Source: Sphingobacteriales bacterium (lineage in GTDB: Bacteria > Bacteroidota > Bacteroidia > UKL13-3). Taken from it: a stretch of DNA of 64,000 nucleotides. The DNA is taken from contig JAJTFA010000004.1 of the NCBI GenBank assembly GCA_021299635.1, positions 124,001 to 188,000 of the forward strand, given 5' to 3'. The position numbers and the translations under genes are program-made. The notes under the pieces were generated by a model that saw nothing but the letters and a program-made list of their open reading frames with translations, searched no databases and was not told where the DNA came from. Position 1 is the stretch's first letter. Every line of letters begins with the position of its first letter. This document shows, in pieces, positions 46,490-55,568 of this stretch.

Positions 46490-47733
46490 AGATTTCAGTA
46501 ATCGGTCTAGGTTATGTAGGGCTTCCGCTAGCCGTTGAGTTTGGTAAAAAATATCCAACCATTGGCTTTGATATCAATGCCTCGCGTATTGGTGAATTAA
46601 GAGAAGGCTATGACCGCACCCTTGAAGTGGAAGCGGAAAATTTAAAGGCGGCTTCTATGCTTTCTTTTACCAATTTATTGGATGAAATTAGTGAAGCCAA
46701 TGTTTATATCGTTACCGTACCTACTCCAATTGATAAAAACAGAAGACCTGACCTAACTCCACTTATTAAAGCCAGTGAAACCGTTGGTAAGGTTTTAAAT
46801 AAAGGTGACATCGTAATATATGAATCAACAGTCTACCCCGGATGTACAGAGGATGATTGCGTACCCGTGCTTGAAAAATTCAGCGGGCTTACCTTTAATA
46901 CCGATTTTTATTGTGGCTATTCTCCGGAGCGGATCAATCCCGGAGATAAAGTGCATACGGTAACCAAGATTAGAAAAATCACCTCAGGCTCCACACCTGA
47001 AATTGCCAATACTGTAAACGATTTATACGCTTCCATTATTGAAGCAGGTACCTATAAAGCGCCATCCATTAAAGTAGCAGAAGCTGCCAAGGTTATTGAA
47101 AACTGTCAGCGAGATATCAATATTGCTTTCGTAAATGAGTTATCACTCATTTTTGATAAGATGAATATTGATACCCTATCTGTGCTTGAAGCGGCAGGAA
47201 CCAAATGGAATTTCCTTCCTTTTCGTCCGGGTTTGGTTGGCGGACATTGCATAGGTGTCGACCCCTATTACCTTACGCACAAAGCAGAAGAATACGGCTA
47301 CCATTCTCAGGTCATTTTATCAGGTAGAAAAATAAATGACAATATGGGTGCCTTTGTGGCCAACAAGGTGGTAAAGCTCATGATTAAAAAAGGATTGACC
47401 ATAAACGGCAGTAAAGTATTGGTACTGGGTATAACCTTTAAAGAAAACTGCCCTGATATCAGAAACTCAAAAGTGATTGATATCGTTACCGAATTGAAGG
47501 AATTCGGAATAAGTGTCGATATTTACGACCCCATGGCTGATGCGCACGAAGTGCTGGTGGAATATGGCGTGCCACTAACCGAAAAGCCGGGAACAGGCTA
47601 TGATGCCATTATTCTGGCCGTATCACACGATGAATTTAAAAACATGAATTTGCATGCCATAAAAAAGGATTCCGGAGTAATTTATGATGTAAAGGCCGCA
47701 CTGGATACCTCCATTATTGACGGCAGATTATAA
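46486..47733 (+). CDS. tviB: UDP-N-acetylglucosamine/galactosamine 6-dehydrogenase (TviB/WbpA type)
   Basis: 415 aa. NAD-binding [10 protein letters not shown] at the start, [15 protein letters not shown] that marks the UDP-HexNAc dehydrogenases, and catalytic Cys255 in [13 protein letters not shown]. It oxidises C6 of a UDP-N-acetylhexosamine to the uronate in two NAD-dependent steps. The 4-epimerase gene follows after 20 bp, so UDP-GalNAcA is the likely product of the pair. Confidence is high for the family, moderate for the exact sugar. Confidence 0.85.
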   Translation: MKISVIGLGYVGLPLAVEFGKKYPTIGFDINASRIGELREGYDRTLEVEAENLKAASMLSFTNLLDEISEANVYIVTVPTPIDKNRRPDLTPLIKASETVGKVLNKGDIVIYESTVYPGCTEDDCVPVLEKFSGLTFNTDFYCGYSPERINPGDKVHTVTKIRKITSGSTPEIANTVNDLYASIIEAGTYKAPSIKVAEAAKVIENCQRDINIAFVNELSLIFDKMNIDTLSVLEAAGTKWNFLPFRPGLVGGHCIGVDPYYLTHKAEEYGYHSQVILSGRKINDNMGAFVANKVVKLMIKKGLTINGSKVLVLGITFKENCPDIRNSKVIDIVTELKEFGISVDIYDPMADAHEVLVEYGVPLTEKPGTGYDAIILAVSHDEFKNMNLHAIKKDSGVIYDVKAALDTSIIDGRL

Positions 47734-47753
47734 TTTCTTACAGCCAGCCAACT

Positions 47754-48719
47754 ATGAAACTTTTGGTAACCGGTGGTGCCGGATTTATTGGTTCCAATTT
47801 ATGCCAAGCATTGCTTGAAGATGAGCGTGTTTCAATGGTTCGGGTATTGGATAACCTGGCAACAGGCAGTATACAAAATATTGAGCCCTTCCTGAATCAC
47901 CCCCGATTTCAATTCATCAATGGAGATATCTGCAATTTTGATACCTGTAAAAAAGCATGCATCGACATGGACTTGATAAGCCATCAGGCTGCGCTGGGAT
48001 CGGTTCCCCGCTCGATAAATGATCCGGTTACCACCAATGAGGTAAATATTTCAGGCACGCTTAACGTATTTACCGCAGCAAAAAATGCAGGTATCAAAAA
48101 AATAGTTTACGCAGCCTCCTCCTCCACTTATGGCGATAGCCAAAGTTTACCCAAGATTGAGCATATTATTGGCAAACCCTTATCTCCTTATGCCATTACC
48201 AAACTGGTGAATGAATTGTATGCAGAGGTCTTTCATCTTACCTATGGCATGCATTTTATCGGATTGCGTTATTTTAATGTATTTGGTCCAAAGCAAAATC
48301 CAAACGGTGCTTATGCCGCAGTAATACCCCTGTTTGCAAATGCACTGCTTAAGCATGAATCTACATATATAAATGGAGATGGAGAGCAAAGTCGTGATTT
48401 TACTTATATAGACAATGCCGTTCAGGCTAATATAAAGGCCATATTTTCTGAAAATAGTGAGGCATGGGATCAGGTATACAATATAGCCTGCGGAGAACAA
48501 TGCACCATTAACCATTTATTCGAAATCCTTAAATCATTTACTACTCACAGTGATTCACAGGTAATTCACCGCGAAGCAAGACCGGGAGACGTGAGGCATA
48601 GCCTCGCTGATATTGATAAAGCAAAACGTTTGCTTAATTATGAACCTAAAATAAGCTTAAAGCAGGGCCTTGAACTTACATTGAATTGGTATCGTAAACA
48701 TTCAAACTATTTCGAATAG
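47754..48719 (+). CDS. tviC: UDP-N-acetylglucosaminuronate 4-epimerase (TviC/WbpP type)
   Basis: 321 aa extended SDR. GGAGFIGSNL Rossmann motif, an AASSSTYGDS active-site segment and Tyr146/Lys150 (YAITK). The QAALGSVPRSINDPVTTNEVN region is typical of TviC/WbpP/Gne-like UDP-GlcNAc(A) 4-epimerases. It follows the dehydrogenase, so it probably converts UDP-GlcNAcA to UDP-GalNAcA or UDP-GlcNAc to UDP-GalNAc. The next gene starts at the base after its stop. Confidence 0.85.
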   Translation: MKLLVTGGAGFIGSNLCQALLEDERVSMVRVLDNLATGSIQNIEPFLNHPRFQFINGDICNFDTCKKACIDMDLISHQAALGSVPRSINDPVTTNEVNISGTLNVFTAAKNAGIKKIVYAASSSTYGDSQSLPKIEHIIGKPLSPYAITKLVNELYAEVFHLTYGMHFIGLRYFNVFGPKQNPNGAYAAVIPLFANALLKHESTYINGDGEQSRDFTYIDNAVQANIKAIFSENSEAWDQVYNIACGEQCTINHLFEILKSFTTHSDSQVIHREARPGDVRHSLADIDKAKRLLNYEPKISLKQGLELTLNWYRKHSNYFE

Positions 48720-49130
48720 ATGAGCAATTACAAGGACCCGCATGTTTTTAAATTTACAAAGGTTGGTGAAACTGCTACTGGTTTCTTATCCATAGCAGAA
48801 AATCACTTACTGCCATTTAAGGTAGAACGTATATTCTGGACCTATCACACCCCTGAAAGTATTGTAAGGGGAAGGCATGCGCATTATAAAACAGAACAAG
48901 TACTGGTAGCTGTTACAGGACGTATAATTGTTACTACCGATAATGGCAAAGGCAATATTCAAACCTTTGTGCTGGATGAACCCGATATGGCCGTTTATAT
49001 ACCTCCCAATGTATGGCATACCATGCAATACAGCCATACTGCGATACAAATGGTACTCGCATCTACTGCGTATGATGCAGCTGACTATATCAGAGAATAT
49101 GATGCATTTATTAAACACTGGTTGAAATGA
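48720..49130 (+). CDS. fdtA: Sugar 3,4-ketoisomerase, FdtA/QdtA/WxcM-like cupin
   Basis: 136 aa single cupin domain, with GRHAHYKTEQVLVAVTGRI and IPPNVWHTMQ, the pattern of dTDP-4-keto-6-deoxyglucose 3,4-ketoisomerases (FdtA, QdtA). It moves the keto group from C4 to C3 so the partner aminotransferase can add nitrogen at C3. The acetyltransferase and aminotransferase of the same pathway follow directly (4 nt overlap, then 7 bp). The dTDP-glucose source genes rmlA/rmlB are not in the window. Confidence 0.82.
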   Translation: MSNYKDPHVFKFTKVGETATGFLSIAENHLLPFKVERIFWTYHTPESIVRGRHAHYKTEQVLVAVTGRIIVTTDNGKGNIQTFVLDEPDMAVYIPPNVWHTMQYSHTAIQMVLASTAYDAADYIREYDAFIKHWLK

Positions 49131-49690
49131 GCAAACCATTCATACATCCGCATGCACTGGTTGAGTCTGACGAGATTGGAAGTGATACACGCATTTGGGC
49201 ATTTGCACATGTGCTAAAGGGAGCGGTTATTGGAAGCGGTTGCAATGTTTGTGATCATTGTTATATTGAGTATGGTGTAACAATAGGCAATGATGTAACC
49301 ATTAAAAGTGGGGTATATTTATGGGAAGGCATTAGCATAGAAGATCAGGTTTTTATTGGCCCTAATGCCGTTTTTACAAATGATATTAGGCCAAGAAGTA
49401 AGCAGTATATCAAATCCGTTCCCACGCTTATCAAACAAGGTGCTTCTATTGGTGCCAACAGCACCATTCTTGCCGGAATAACCATTGGTGCTCATGCCAT
49501 GACGGGAATTGGATCTGTGGTAACACGCAATGTACCTGCCCATGCGCTGGTATTTGGTAATCCTGCTAAAATACAAGGCTGGGTGGATGAACATGGAGAA
49601 AAACTGATTCAGCTTACCGATTCAACCTGGAGCAATGCATCCGGAATGATTTATATAACGGATGGAAATGGTGGGCTAAAAAAACAATAA
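49127..49690 (+). CDS. fdtC: Sugar N-acetyltransferase, FdtC/WbpD-like left-handed beta-helix
   Basis: 187 aa with at least six hexapeptide repeats (GAVIGSGCNV, GVTIGNDVTI, GASIGANSTI, GITIGAHAMTG). The IHPHALVESDEIGSDTRIWAFAHV start matches the FdtC/QdtC/WbpD family of acetyltransferases that act on 3-amino nucleotide sugars. It sits between the ketoisomerase and the aminotransferase of the same route, so dTDP-3-acetamido-3,6-dideoxyhexose is the likely product. WbpD in the UDP-ManNAc3NAc pathway is the main alternative, but no WbpE-type partner other than the FdtB-like gene is seen. Confidence 0.8.
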   Translation: MSKPFIHPHALVESDEIGSDTRIWAFAHVLKGAVIGSGCNVCDHCYIEYGVTIGNDVTIKSGVYLWEGISIEDQVFIGPNAVFTNDIRPRSKQYIKSVPTLIKQGASIGANSTILAGITIGAHAMTGIGSVVTRNVPAHALVFGNPAKIQGWVDEHGEKLIQLTDSTWSNASGMIYITDGNGGLKKQ

Positions 49691-49697
49691 GCTGCAT

Positions 49698-50804
49698 ATG
49701 ATTCCATTTCTAAGCTTTGCAAAAATGAATGCCGATATCAAGGCAGAAATCCTACCCAATATTGATCAGTTTATTGATAAGGAATGGTATGTACTGGGAG
49801 AACAGGTAAAACATTTTGAAAATGAATATGCATCCTACTGCACCACTCAATACTGCTCCGGTGTAGCCAATGGCTTAGATGCCATCATCATTGCACTCAA
49901 AGCCCTAAATATTGGCAAAGGCGATGAAGTAATCGTTCCGTCAAATACCTATATCGCCACCTGGTTAGCCGTTAGTTTTGTGGGCGCAAAACCTATTCCG
50001 GTTGAGCCGCGTTTGGCTACCTACAATATTAATCCTGATTTAATTGAAGCAGCCATCACCCCACAAACAAAAGCCATTATTCCGGTACATTTATACGGAC
50101 AATGTTGCGAGATGGATGCTATTATGCAAATTGCAAAAAAACATAGCTTGTATGTAATTGAAGATAATGCACAATCACAAGGTGCTACCTTCAATGGAAA
50201 AGTAACCGGTAGCTTTGGTCATATCAATGCCACCAGCTTTTACCCGGGTAAAAATCTCGGGGCATTTGGTGATGCGGGTGCCATCACGACTAATGATAAA
50301 GAACTGTGGACCAAAACAAATACCATTCGCAATTATGGTTCGCAAAAAAAATACTACAATGATCTACGTGGAATGAATAGCCGTTTGGATGAATTGCAAG
50401 CCGGACTGCTCTCCATTAAGTTAAAACACCTGAACCATTGGAATCAACAACGCAATCAAATTGCAGAACAATACTTAACTGAATTAAAGAATGTTGGCGA
50501 CATCATTTTACCAGGTATTGCTCAAGGTGCAACTTCTGTCTTTCATTTATTTGTGATTCGCACCGAGAAACGTGATGCATTACAGCAATACCTTACCGAA
50601 AATGGTGTGGGTACTCTGATTCATTACCCTGTTCCTCCGCATCTCCAAAAAGCTTATGCCGATTTGAATTTAAAACAAGGAGATTTCCCGATCGCAGAAG
50701 AAATTGCCGGAACATGCCTTAGTTTACCAATGTATCCGGGTTTGAAGAAAGAAGAGATTTATTATATTGCATCAACCATACAAGCATTCTTCAGACATGC
50801 CTAA
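49698..50804 (+). CDS. fdtB: DegT/DnrJ/EryC1 sugar 3-aminotransferase (FdtB-like)
   Basis: 368 aa PLP-dependent aminotransferase. The PLP Lys is Lys185 (FYPGKNLGAFGDAG), and ANGLDAIIIALKAL, VPVHLYGQ and EDNAQSQGA fit the 3-aminotransferases (FdtB/QdtB/WbpE) rather than the 4-aminotransferases. With fdtA and fdtC it completes the C3-amination and acetylation of a dTDP-6-deoxy sugar. Its 3' end overlaps the ATG of the GT2 gene by 8 nt. Confidence 0.82.
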   Translation: MIPFLSFAKMNADIKAEILPNIDQFIDKEWYVLGEQVKHFENEYASYCTTQYCSGVANGLDAIIIALKALNIGKGDEVIVPSNTYIATWLAVSFVGAKPIPVEPRLATYNINPDLIEAAITPQTKAIIPVHLYGQCCEMDAIMQIAKKHSLYVIEDNAQSQGATFNGKVTGSFGHINATSFYPGKNLGAFGDAGAITTNDKELWTKTNTIRNYGSQKKYYNDLRGMNSRLDELQAGLLSIKLKHLNHWNQQRNQIAEQYLTELKNVGDIILPGIAQGATSVFHLFVIRTEKRDALQQYLTENGVGTLIHYPVPPHLQKAYADLNLKQGDFPIAEEIAGTCLSLPMYPGLKKEEIYYIASTIQAFFRHA

Positions 50805-51723
50805 AATATCTGTCATCATTCCGTGTTACTATAACGAAGCCAATATTCCGGTTACGACAAAAGAATTACTGGAGAATGAAAAATTGTTTGCATCCAATGT
50901 AAGTTTTGAATATGTGATGGTTGATGATGGCTCAAAAGACCAGACACTTGCAGCGCTTAAAAAATTCAAGCAAGAGCATGCCGATAAAGTGACCATCGTT
51001 AAGCTATCCGGTAATTTTGGTTCTTATAATGCCATACAGGCGGGTATGAAATACGCTACCGGAGATTGCATGGTGGTAATAGCTGCAGATTTGCAGGACC
51101 CACCCGAATTGATGGTAAAAATGTATGAATACTGGGTTAAAGGGATAAAGCTTGTTGTGGCGAATAGAAGCAATCGAGAAGATGGTTTTACCTCCAGAAT
51201 AATGGCTCAGCAATATCAGAAACTGATTAAAAAATATGCCTTACCCAATTTACCAAAAGGGGGGTTTGACTATTGCTTATTCGACAAACAACTGAGGGAC
51301 CAGGTAGTATTGATGAGTGAAAAAAATACAAACTCTTTGTATATGCTCATGTGGCTCAATTACGATTATATAGCCATACCCTATAACAGAACCAATAGAA
51401 AAATTGGTAAATCAAAATGGACATTTAAAAAGCGGATGGGATTGTTTATTGATTCATTCATCTCCTTTTCGTATGCACCCTTGAGATTAATCACTGTCAG
51501 CGGACTTATATTGGGTTTACTTTCCATGGGTTATGCTTTTTTTGTGATAGCTGCAAAACTTACAGGTAGCATTGATGTGCAGGGATGGACGACCATGATG
51601 GTGGTTTTTCTAATTGTTTCTGCATTCCAGATGACTGCCATTGGTATCATTGGCGAATACCTGTGGCGCAACCTTGAATCTTCAAGAAAAAGACCGCCTT
51701 ATATTGTTGATGAAGTAATATGA
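50797..51723 (+). CDS. GT2 family glycosyltransferase with C-terminal membrane helices
   Basis: 308 aa from the ATG at 50797 (the TTG at 50767 is unlikely). GT-A fold with VDDGSKDQT and AADLQDPPEL, the Asp-containing metal motif of dolichol-phosphate-mannose synthase/GtrB-like enzymes, and two transmembrane helices at the C-terminus (VSGLILGLLSMGYAFFV and MMVVFLIVSAFQMT) followed by IGIIGEYLWRN. It probably charges undecaprenyl phosphate with a sugar or starts a branch; donor unknown. It is the only glycosyltransferase in the window, so others of the locus must lie beyond the right edge. Confidence 0.85.
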   Translation: MPKISVIIPCYYNEANIPVTTKELLENEKLFASNVSFEYVMVDDGSKDQTLAALKKFKQEHADKVTIVKLSGNFGSYNAIQAGMKYATGDCMVVIAADLQDPPELMVKMYEYWVKGIKLVVANRSNREDGFTSRIMAQQYQKLIKKYALPNLPKGGFDYCLFDKQLRDQVVLMSEKNTNSLYMLMWLNYDYIAIPYNRTNRKIGKSKWTFKKRMGLFIDSFISFSYAPLRLITVSGLILGLLSMGYAFFVIAAKLTGSIDVQGWTTMMVVFLIVSAFQMTAIGIIGEYLWRNLESSRKRPPYIVDEVI

Positions 51724-52226
51724 GCAATGCATTAAAGTGGTATGCTGTATACACCAATCCGCGTGCAGAGAAGAAAGTTGCTGCCGAACTGGATAAAAGA
51801 GGTTATACCTATTACTTACCCTTACAAAAAACACAAAAGCAATGGAGCGATAGGAAAAAATGGGTAGAAGAACCCTTATTTAAGTCGTATTTATTTATTT
51901 ATACCAATCTTGAATTGCACTATTATGATATCCTGGGTATTCAAGGTCTTGTAAAGTTTATTCGCATTGGCAGCGAAATAGCTACGTTGCGCGATTCTCA
52001 AATCGATGATATTAAACTGGCACTGGAGCAAACCCAAGACATTGAGTTGAGCCATGATAAAATAGAAAGCGGAACCCTGGTTGAGGTAATTGCCGGACCC
52101 TTAAAAGGAAGAAGGGGCCTTGTTCTGGAAAAAAGCGGAAATAAATACTTTTCCATTGAAATTGAGCAACTTAAAACAACTCTGCTCCTTAGTTTGCCTG
52201 CCAATTACCTAAAAATATCAGGCTAA
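51720..52226 (+). CDS. UpxY family NusG-like transcription antiterminator
   Basis: 168 aa. An NGN domain (ALKWYAVYTNPRAEKKVAAEL, with KSYLFI) followed by a KOW domain (GTLVEVIAGPLKGRRGLVLEK). This is the UpxY/LoaP type of specialised NusG paralogue that prevents premature termination in one polysaccharide operon in Bacteroides. It overlaps the GT2 gene by 4 nt, nine genes into the locus rather than at its head as in Bacteroides. The 174 bp gap that follows carries a perfect hairpin. Confidence 0.87.
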   Translation: MSNALKWYAVYTNPRAEKKVAAELDKRGYTYYLPLQKTQKQWSDRKKWVEEPLFKSYLFIYTNLELHYYDILGIQGLVKFIRIGSEIATLRDSQIDDIKLALEQTQDIELSHDKIESGTLVEVIAGPLKGRRGLVLEKSGNKYFSIEIEQLKTTLLLSLPANYLKISG

Positions 52227-52258
52227 TTACTTGTATTATTTGTAATCATTATCTATAA

Positions 52259-52279
52259 TTGAGTAATTTTTTTACTCAA
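52259..52279. repeat. Perfect 8 bp AT-rich inverted repeat after upxY
   Basis: TTGAGTAA and TTACTCAA around a five-T loop, 33 bp past the upxY stop, within the only non-coding gap of the locus before the leg genes. Too AT-rich and without a following T-run for a confident terminator; it could be an operator or an RNA signal. Confidence 0.4.
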
Positions 52280-52400
52280 AGTTGGCATATCCATTGATGT
52301 GACTGACGAGGCGAAGCTTTAAAGAGACGAAAAATTGCTCCGCTCAAAGATGAAAAAACGCTGCGCAAATAACTAATAACCAAAAACCATGACCTAAACG

Positions 52401-52766
52401 ATGAGACACAATCATCATAAACTTGAATTTTGGGGTAAATCAGTTGAATTGGCTATTCGTACCATAAGATCCATAAAAAGTGTTGATTCAAATATTTTAC
52501 CACTTAAAGATCAAATTATTGGAAGTGCTGTATCCATACCTAGTAATATTGCTGAAGGCTCGGAGCGAAATTCGAAAAAAGAGTTCATCAGATTTTTATA
52601 CATTTCAAAAGCATCCAACGCAGAACTTAGAACGCAATTAACAATACTAGCAGGCGTGGATAACAAATATGAATCTATAAGATCAGATTTAGTTCCTGCC
52701 CTGTTAGAAATAGCAGAAATGACACAAGGATTGATAAGGAAAATCGAAAAAGAATTGAACGATTAA
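52401..52766 (+). CDS. Four-helix-bundle (S23-type) protein
   Basis: 121 aa, all-helical. The family hallmark ...FWGKSVELAIR, LKDQIIGSAVSIPSNIAEGSERNSKKEFIRFLYIS...SNAELRTQL is present: IPSNIAEG and the AELRTQL helix. Proteins of this family are encoded both in 23S rRNA intervening sequences and as free genes in variable regions of Bacteroidetes chromosomes, often within polysaccharide loci. Molecular function is unknown. It starts 174 bp after upxY. Confidence 0.85.
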   Translation: MRHNHHKLEFWGKSVELAIRTIRSIKSVDSNILPLKDQIIGSAVSIPSNIAEGSERNSKKEFIRFLYISKASNAELRTQLTILAGVDNKYESIRSDLVPALLEIAEMTQGLIRKIEKELND

Positions 52767-52809
52767 AATAGATATAATTGACTTTCATCTTACCTCTTTC
52801 ATCTTGAAT

Positions 52810-52873
52810 CTTTCGTCTTTTGTCTTTCCTCTTTTGTCTTTCCTCTTTTGTCTTTCCTCTTTTGTCTTTCCTC
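52810..52873. repeat. Tandem 14 bp polypyrimidine repeat, about 4.6 copies
   Basis: The unit CTTTCCTCTTTTGT (first copy CTTTCGTCTTTTGT) occurs four times plus a partial copy, 9 bp before the ATG at 52883. Purine-poor on the coding strand throughout. It lies at the ribosome-binding position of the following gene, where slippage could change spacing. Confidence 0.85.
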
Positions 52874-52882
52874 ATCCAATAA

Positions 52883-53413
52883 ATGCTCGACACCCTCATT
52901 ACTTCTAAAACCCGTATTAAATTACTACTCAAGTTTTTCCTAAACGGGAACACCTCCTCCTATTTACGTAACCTGGAAAGTGAATTTGGCGAAAGTTCTA
53001 ATGCCATCAGGCTTGAGCTGAATAAATTTGAAGAAGCTGGGTTATTAAAATCAACTCTTCAAGGGAATAAAAAGCTTTTTAAAGCAAATACCTTTCACCC
53101 TTTATTCCGTGACATACATAACATCCTGCTTAAATACATTGGATTGGATCAGATCATTGAGAATGTACTCAATGAACTAGGGGATATCAATAGCGTTTAC
53201 CTTACCGGTGATCTTAGTAAGGGTATTGATAGTCCTGTTGTTGATTTATTAATTATTGGTGATGTAAATAAAGACTACTTATTAAAACTCATAGATAGAG
53301 CAGAGCAACTCATTCATAAAAAAATAAGATATATTACTTACTCTGAACATGAACTACAGAGTTTTAATGGTGAATTATTAAAGTCGCATTATTTATTAAT
53401 TTATACGCGTTAA
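52883..53413 (+). CDS. Winged-helix protein with degenerate nucleotidyltransferase-like domain
   Basis: 176 aa. An ArsR-like winged helix at the N-terminus (about 1-65: SSNAIRLELNKFEEAGLLKS...KLFKAN), then an MNT-type nucleotidyltransferase-like fold (about 95-176). The usual GSxxxGxxxxxSDxDL motif is replaced by GDLSKGIDSPVVDLLII, lacking the Ser and the first metal Asp, so catalysis is doubtful. Such proteins occur in Bacteroidetes polysaccharide loci and are presumed regulators. Preceded by the polypyrimidine repeat and no visible AG-rich ribosome-binding site. Confidence 0.7.
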   Translation: MLDTLITSKTRIKLLLKFFLNGNTSSYLRNLESEFGESSNAIRLELNKFEEAGLLKSTLQGNKKLFKANTFHPLFRDIHNILLKYIGLDQIIENVLNELGDINSVYLTGDLSKGIDSPVVDLLIIGDVNKDYLLKLIDRAEQLIHKKIRYITYSEHELQSFNGELLKSHYLLIYTR

Positions 53414-53425
53414 TCCATCAACTAA

Positions 53426-54424
53426 ATGAATCTTAAGAATAAAAAGGTATTGGTTACAGGTGCTGACGGTTTTATTGGTAGTCATCTCACTGAAGCACTT
53501 CTGGATGCAGGATGCAAGGTAAAAGCATTTTGCTATTATAACTCCTTTAATTCTTGGGGATGGATTGATACGTTGCCCAAAGAGAAGATACAAAAATTAG
53601 AAATATTTACAGGCGATGTACGCGACCCTAACGGTGTGCGTGAAGCGATGAAAGGCTGCGAAGTGGTGTTTCACCTGGCTGCCCTTATTGCCATTCCATA
53701 CAGTTACCACTCGCCCGATAGTTACGTGGATACCAATATTAAAGGTACACTCAATATTGTACAGGCAGCCAAAGATTTGGGCGTTGAGCGGGTATTGGTA
53801 ACTTCAACCTCTGAAGTTTATGGTACCGCCTTATATGTTCCTATTGATGAGAAACACCCACGTCAGGGTCAATCGCCATATTCGGCTACCAAAATAGGCG
53901 CAGATCATATTGCCGAGTCATACTATAGAAGTTTTAATGTGCCTGTAACCATTGTAAGGCCATTTAACACTTATGGCCCACGCCAATCAGCAAGAGCTGT
54001 AATACCTACCATCATTACCCAATTGCTGACCGGCAAAACCGAAATAAAACTGGGGGCCATACACCCCACCCGCGATTTGCTGTTTGTAGAAGACACTGCC
54101 AACGGTTTTATTGAAATTGCCCAATCAGAGAAAACCATCGGGCAGGAGGTGAACATAGCCACCTCATCTGAAATAACCATAGGCGATCTGGCACAAAAAA
54201 TCATCAACCAAATTAATCCTGCTGCACAAATTGTTGCAGATGAAATTAGACTGAGACCGGAGAAAAGTGAAGTAGAAAGACTGTTTGGTAGCAATGAAAA
54301 AATAATACAATTGACCAATTGGAAACAACAAACCTCGCTTGACAAAGGCCTGCAGATAACCATTGACTGGTTTCGTAATTCCAATAACCTTAAAAACTAC
54401 AAAGCCGATATTTACAATGTTTGA
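53426..54424 (+). CDS. legB: LegB-type NAD-dependent sugar 4,6-dehydratase
   Basis: 332 aa extended SDR. TGADGFIGSHL Rossmann motif, TSTSEVYGTA, and Tyr152/Lys156 (YSATK). The stretch NSFNSWGWIDTLP and IPYSYHSPDSYVDTNIKGT is typical of LegB, the first enzyme of legionaminic acid synthesis, which makes a 4-keto-6-deoxy-HexNAc nucleotide. Its stop overlaps legC by 8 nt. It starts a run of overlapping genes of the same pathway. Confidence 0.88.
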   Translation: MNLKNKKVLVTGADGFIGSHLTEALLDAGCKVKAFCYYNSFNSWGWIDTLPKEKIQKLEIFTGDVRDPNGVREAMKGCEVVFHLAALIAIPYSYHSPDSYVDTNIKGTLNIVQAAKDLGVERVLVTSTSEVYGTALYVPIDEKHPRQGQSPYSATKIGADHIAESYYRSFNVPVTIVRPFNTYGPRQSARAVIPTIITQLLTGKTEIKLGAIHPTRDLLFVEDTANGFIEIAQSEKTIGQEVNIATSSEITIGDLAQKIINQINPAAQIVADEIRLRPEKSEVERLFGSNEKIIQLTNWKQQTSLDKGLQITIDWFRNSNNLKNYKADIYNV

Positions 54425-55568
54425 AAACGTAGTTTCATTTATTCGGCAGTATTACCAAACACCTGAAGCATTCATTCCTTTACACGAACCACGTTTTGAA
54501 GGCAACGATAAAAACTATGTGGCCGATGCTATTGATTCTACCTTTGTTTCTTCTGTTGGCAAATATGTAGACCGTTTTGAAGAAATGATTCGAGATTATA
54601 CCGGAGCAAAATATGCCATTGCTACGGTTAATGGCACTGCAGCTCTTCATATGTCACTGATGCTTGCAGGGGTTAAACGTGATGAACTGGTCATTACACA
54701 ACCCCTTTCGTTTATTGCCACATGTAATGCAATAAGTTATATTGGAGCTGAACCTGTTTTTATTGACATTGATACAGATACCCTAGGATTATCTGCTCAC
54801 AAATTAGAAGTATTTCTTCGGGAGAAAACAGAAATCAGAAATGGAAACTGTTTTCACAAAACCACCGGTAAGCGCATAGCAGCCTGTGCACCTATGCACA
54901 CCTTCGGCCATCCGGTTGCGATTGATAAAATTGTTGATCTGTGCAATAAATACAAAATTCCGGTGGTTGAGGATGCAGCTGAATCCATTGGCAGCAAATT
55001 CAAGGGACAACATACCGGCACTTTTGGTTTAATAGGGGCGTATAGCTTTAATGGTAACAAGACCATAACTTGCGGTGGTGGTGGGATGATCATAACCAAT
55101 GATGAAAAACTTGGTAAATTAGCCAAGCACCTCACCACACAGGCAAAGGTGCCTCACCGGTGGGAGTTTGTTCACGACCATATCGGATATAACTACCGGC
55201 TCCCAAACTTAAATGCGGCATTGGCTTGTGCCCAAATGGAGCAGTTAGAAAGTTTTATAGAAAGAAAACGTGACCTATCTAAAGCCTATGCTCATTTTTT
55301 CGCCAATACCAGGCTTACGTTTGTGAATGAGCCGCCAGATAGCCGCTCAAACTTTTGGCTAAATGCAGTACTCACAACCAACTTGGAGGAAAGAAATAAG
55401 TTCTTGAAATATACAAATGATAATGGCATCATGACTCGCCCGGCATGGACGCTTATGAACAAATTAGATATGTTCAAGCATTGTATATGTGAAAATATTG
55501 ATAATGCAAATGATATTGAAAACAGGCTGGTAAACCTGCCCAGTAGCACAAAAAAAAATCTTGAATAA
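54417..55568 (+). CDS. legC: LegC-type 4-aminotransferase
   Basis: 383 aa from the ATG at 54417, in the overlap with legB; the TTG at 54363 is further upstream inside legB and less likely. PLP Lys215 in SFNGNKTITCGGGG, the HTFGHP and VEDAAESIGSKFKG segments of DegT-type 4-aminotransferases. It aminates C4 of the keto sugar made by LegB. Ends in TTGAATAA, which contains the start of the next gene. Confidence 0.88.
   Translation: MFENVVSFIRQYYQTPEAFIPLHEPRFEGNDKNYVADAIDSTFVSSVGKYVDRFEEMIRDYTGAKYAIATVNGTAALHMSLMLAGVKRDELVITQPLSFIATCNAISYIGAEPVFIDIDTDTLGLSAHKLEVFLREKTEIRNGNCFHKTTGKRIAACAPMHTFGHPVAIDKIVDLCNKYKIPVVEDAAESIGSKFKGQHTGTFGLIGAYSFNGNKTITCGGGGMIITNDEKLGKLAKHLTTQAKVPHRWEFVHDHIGYNYRLPNLNAALACAQMEQLESFIERKRDLSKAYAHFFANTRLTFVNEPPDSRSNFWLNAVLTTNLEERNKFLKYTNDNGIMTRPAWTLMNKLDMFKHCICENIDNANDIENRLVNLPSSTKKNLE

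Noticed and set aside
52810..52873. CRISPR array
   Set aside because: The units are directly contiguous with no spacers and only 14 bp long; no cas genes are near.
52401..53413. HEPN/MNT toxin-antitoxin pair
   Set aside because: The four-helix protein lacks the Rx4-6H motif of HEPN toxins, and the nucleotidyltransferase motif of the second protein is degenerate; it also carries a winged helix.
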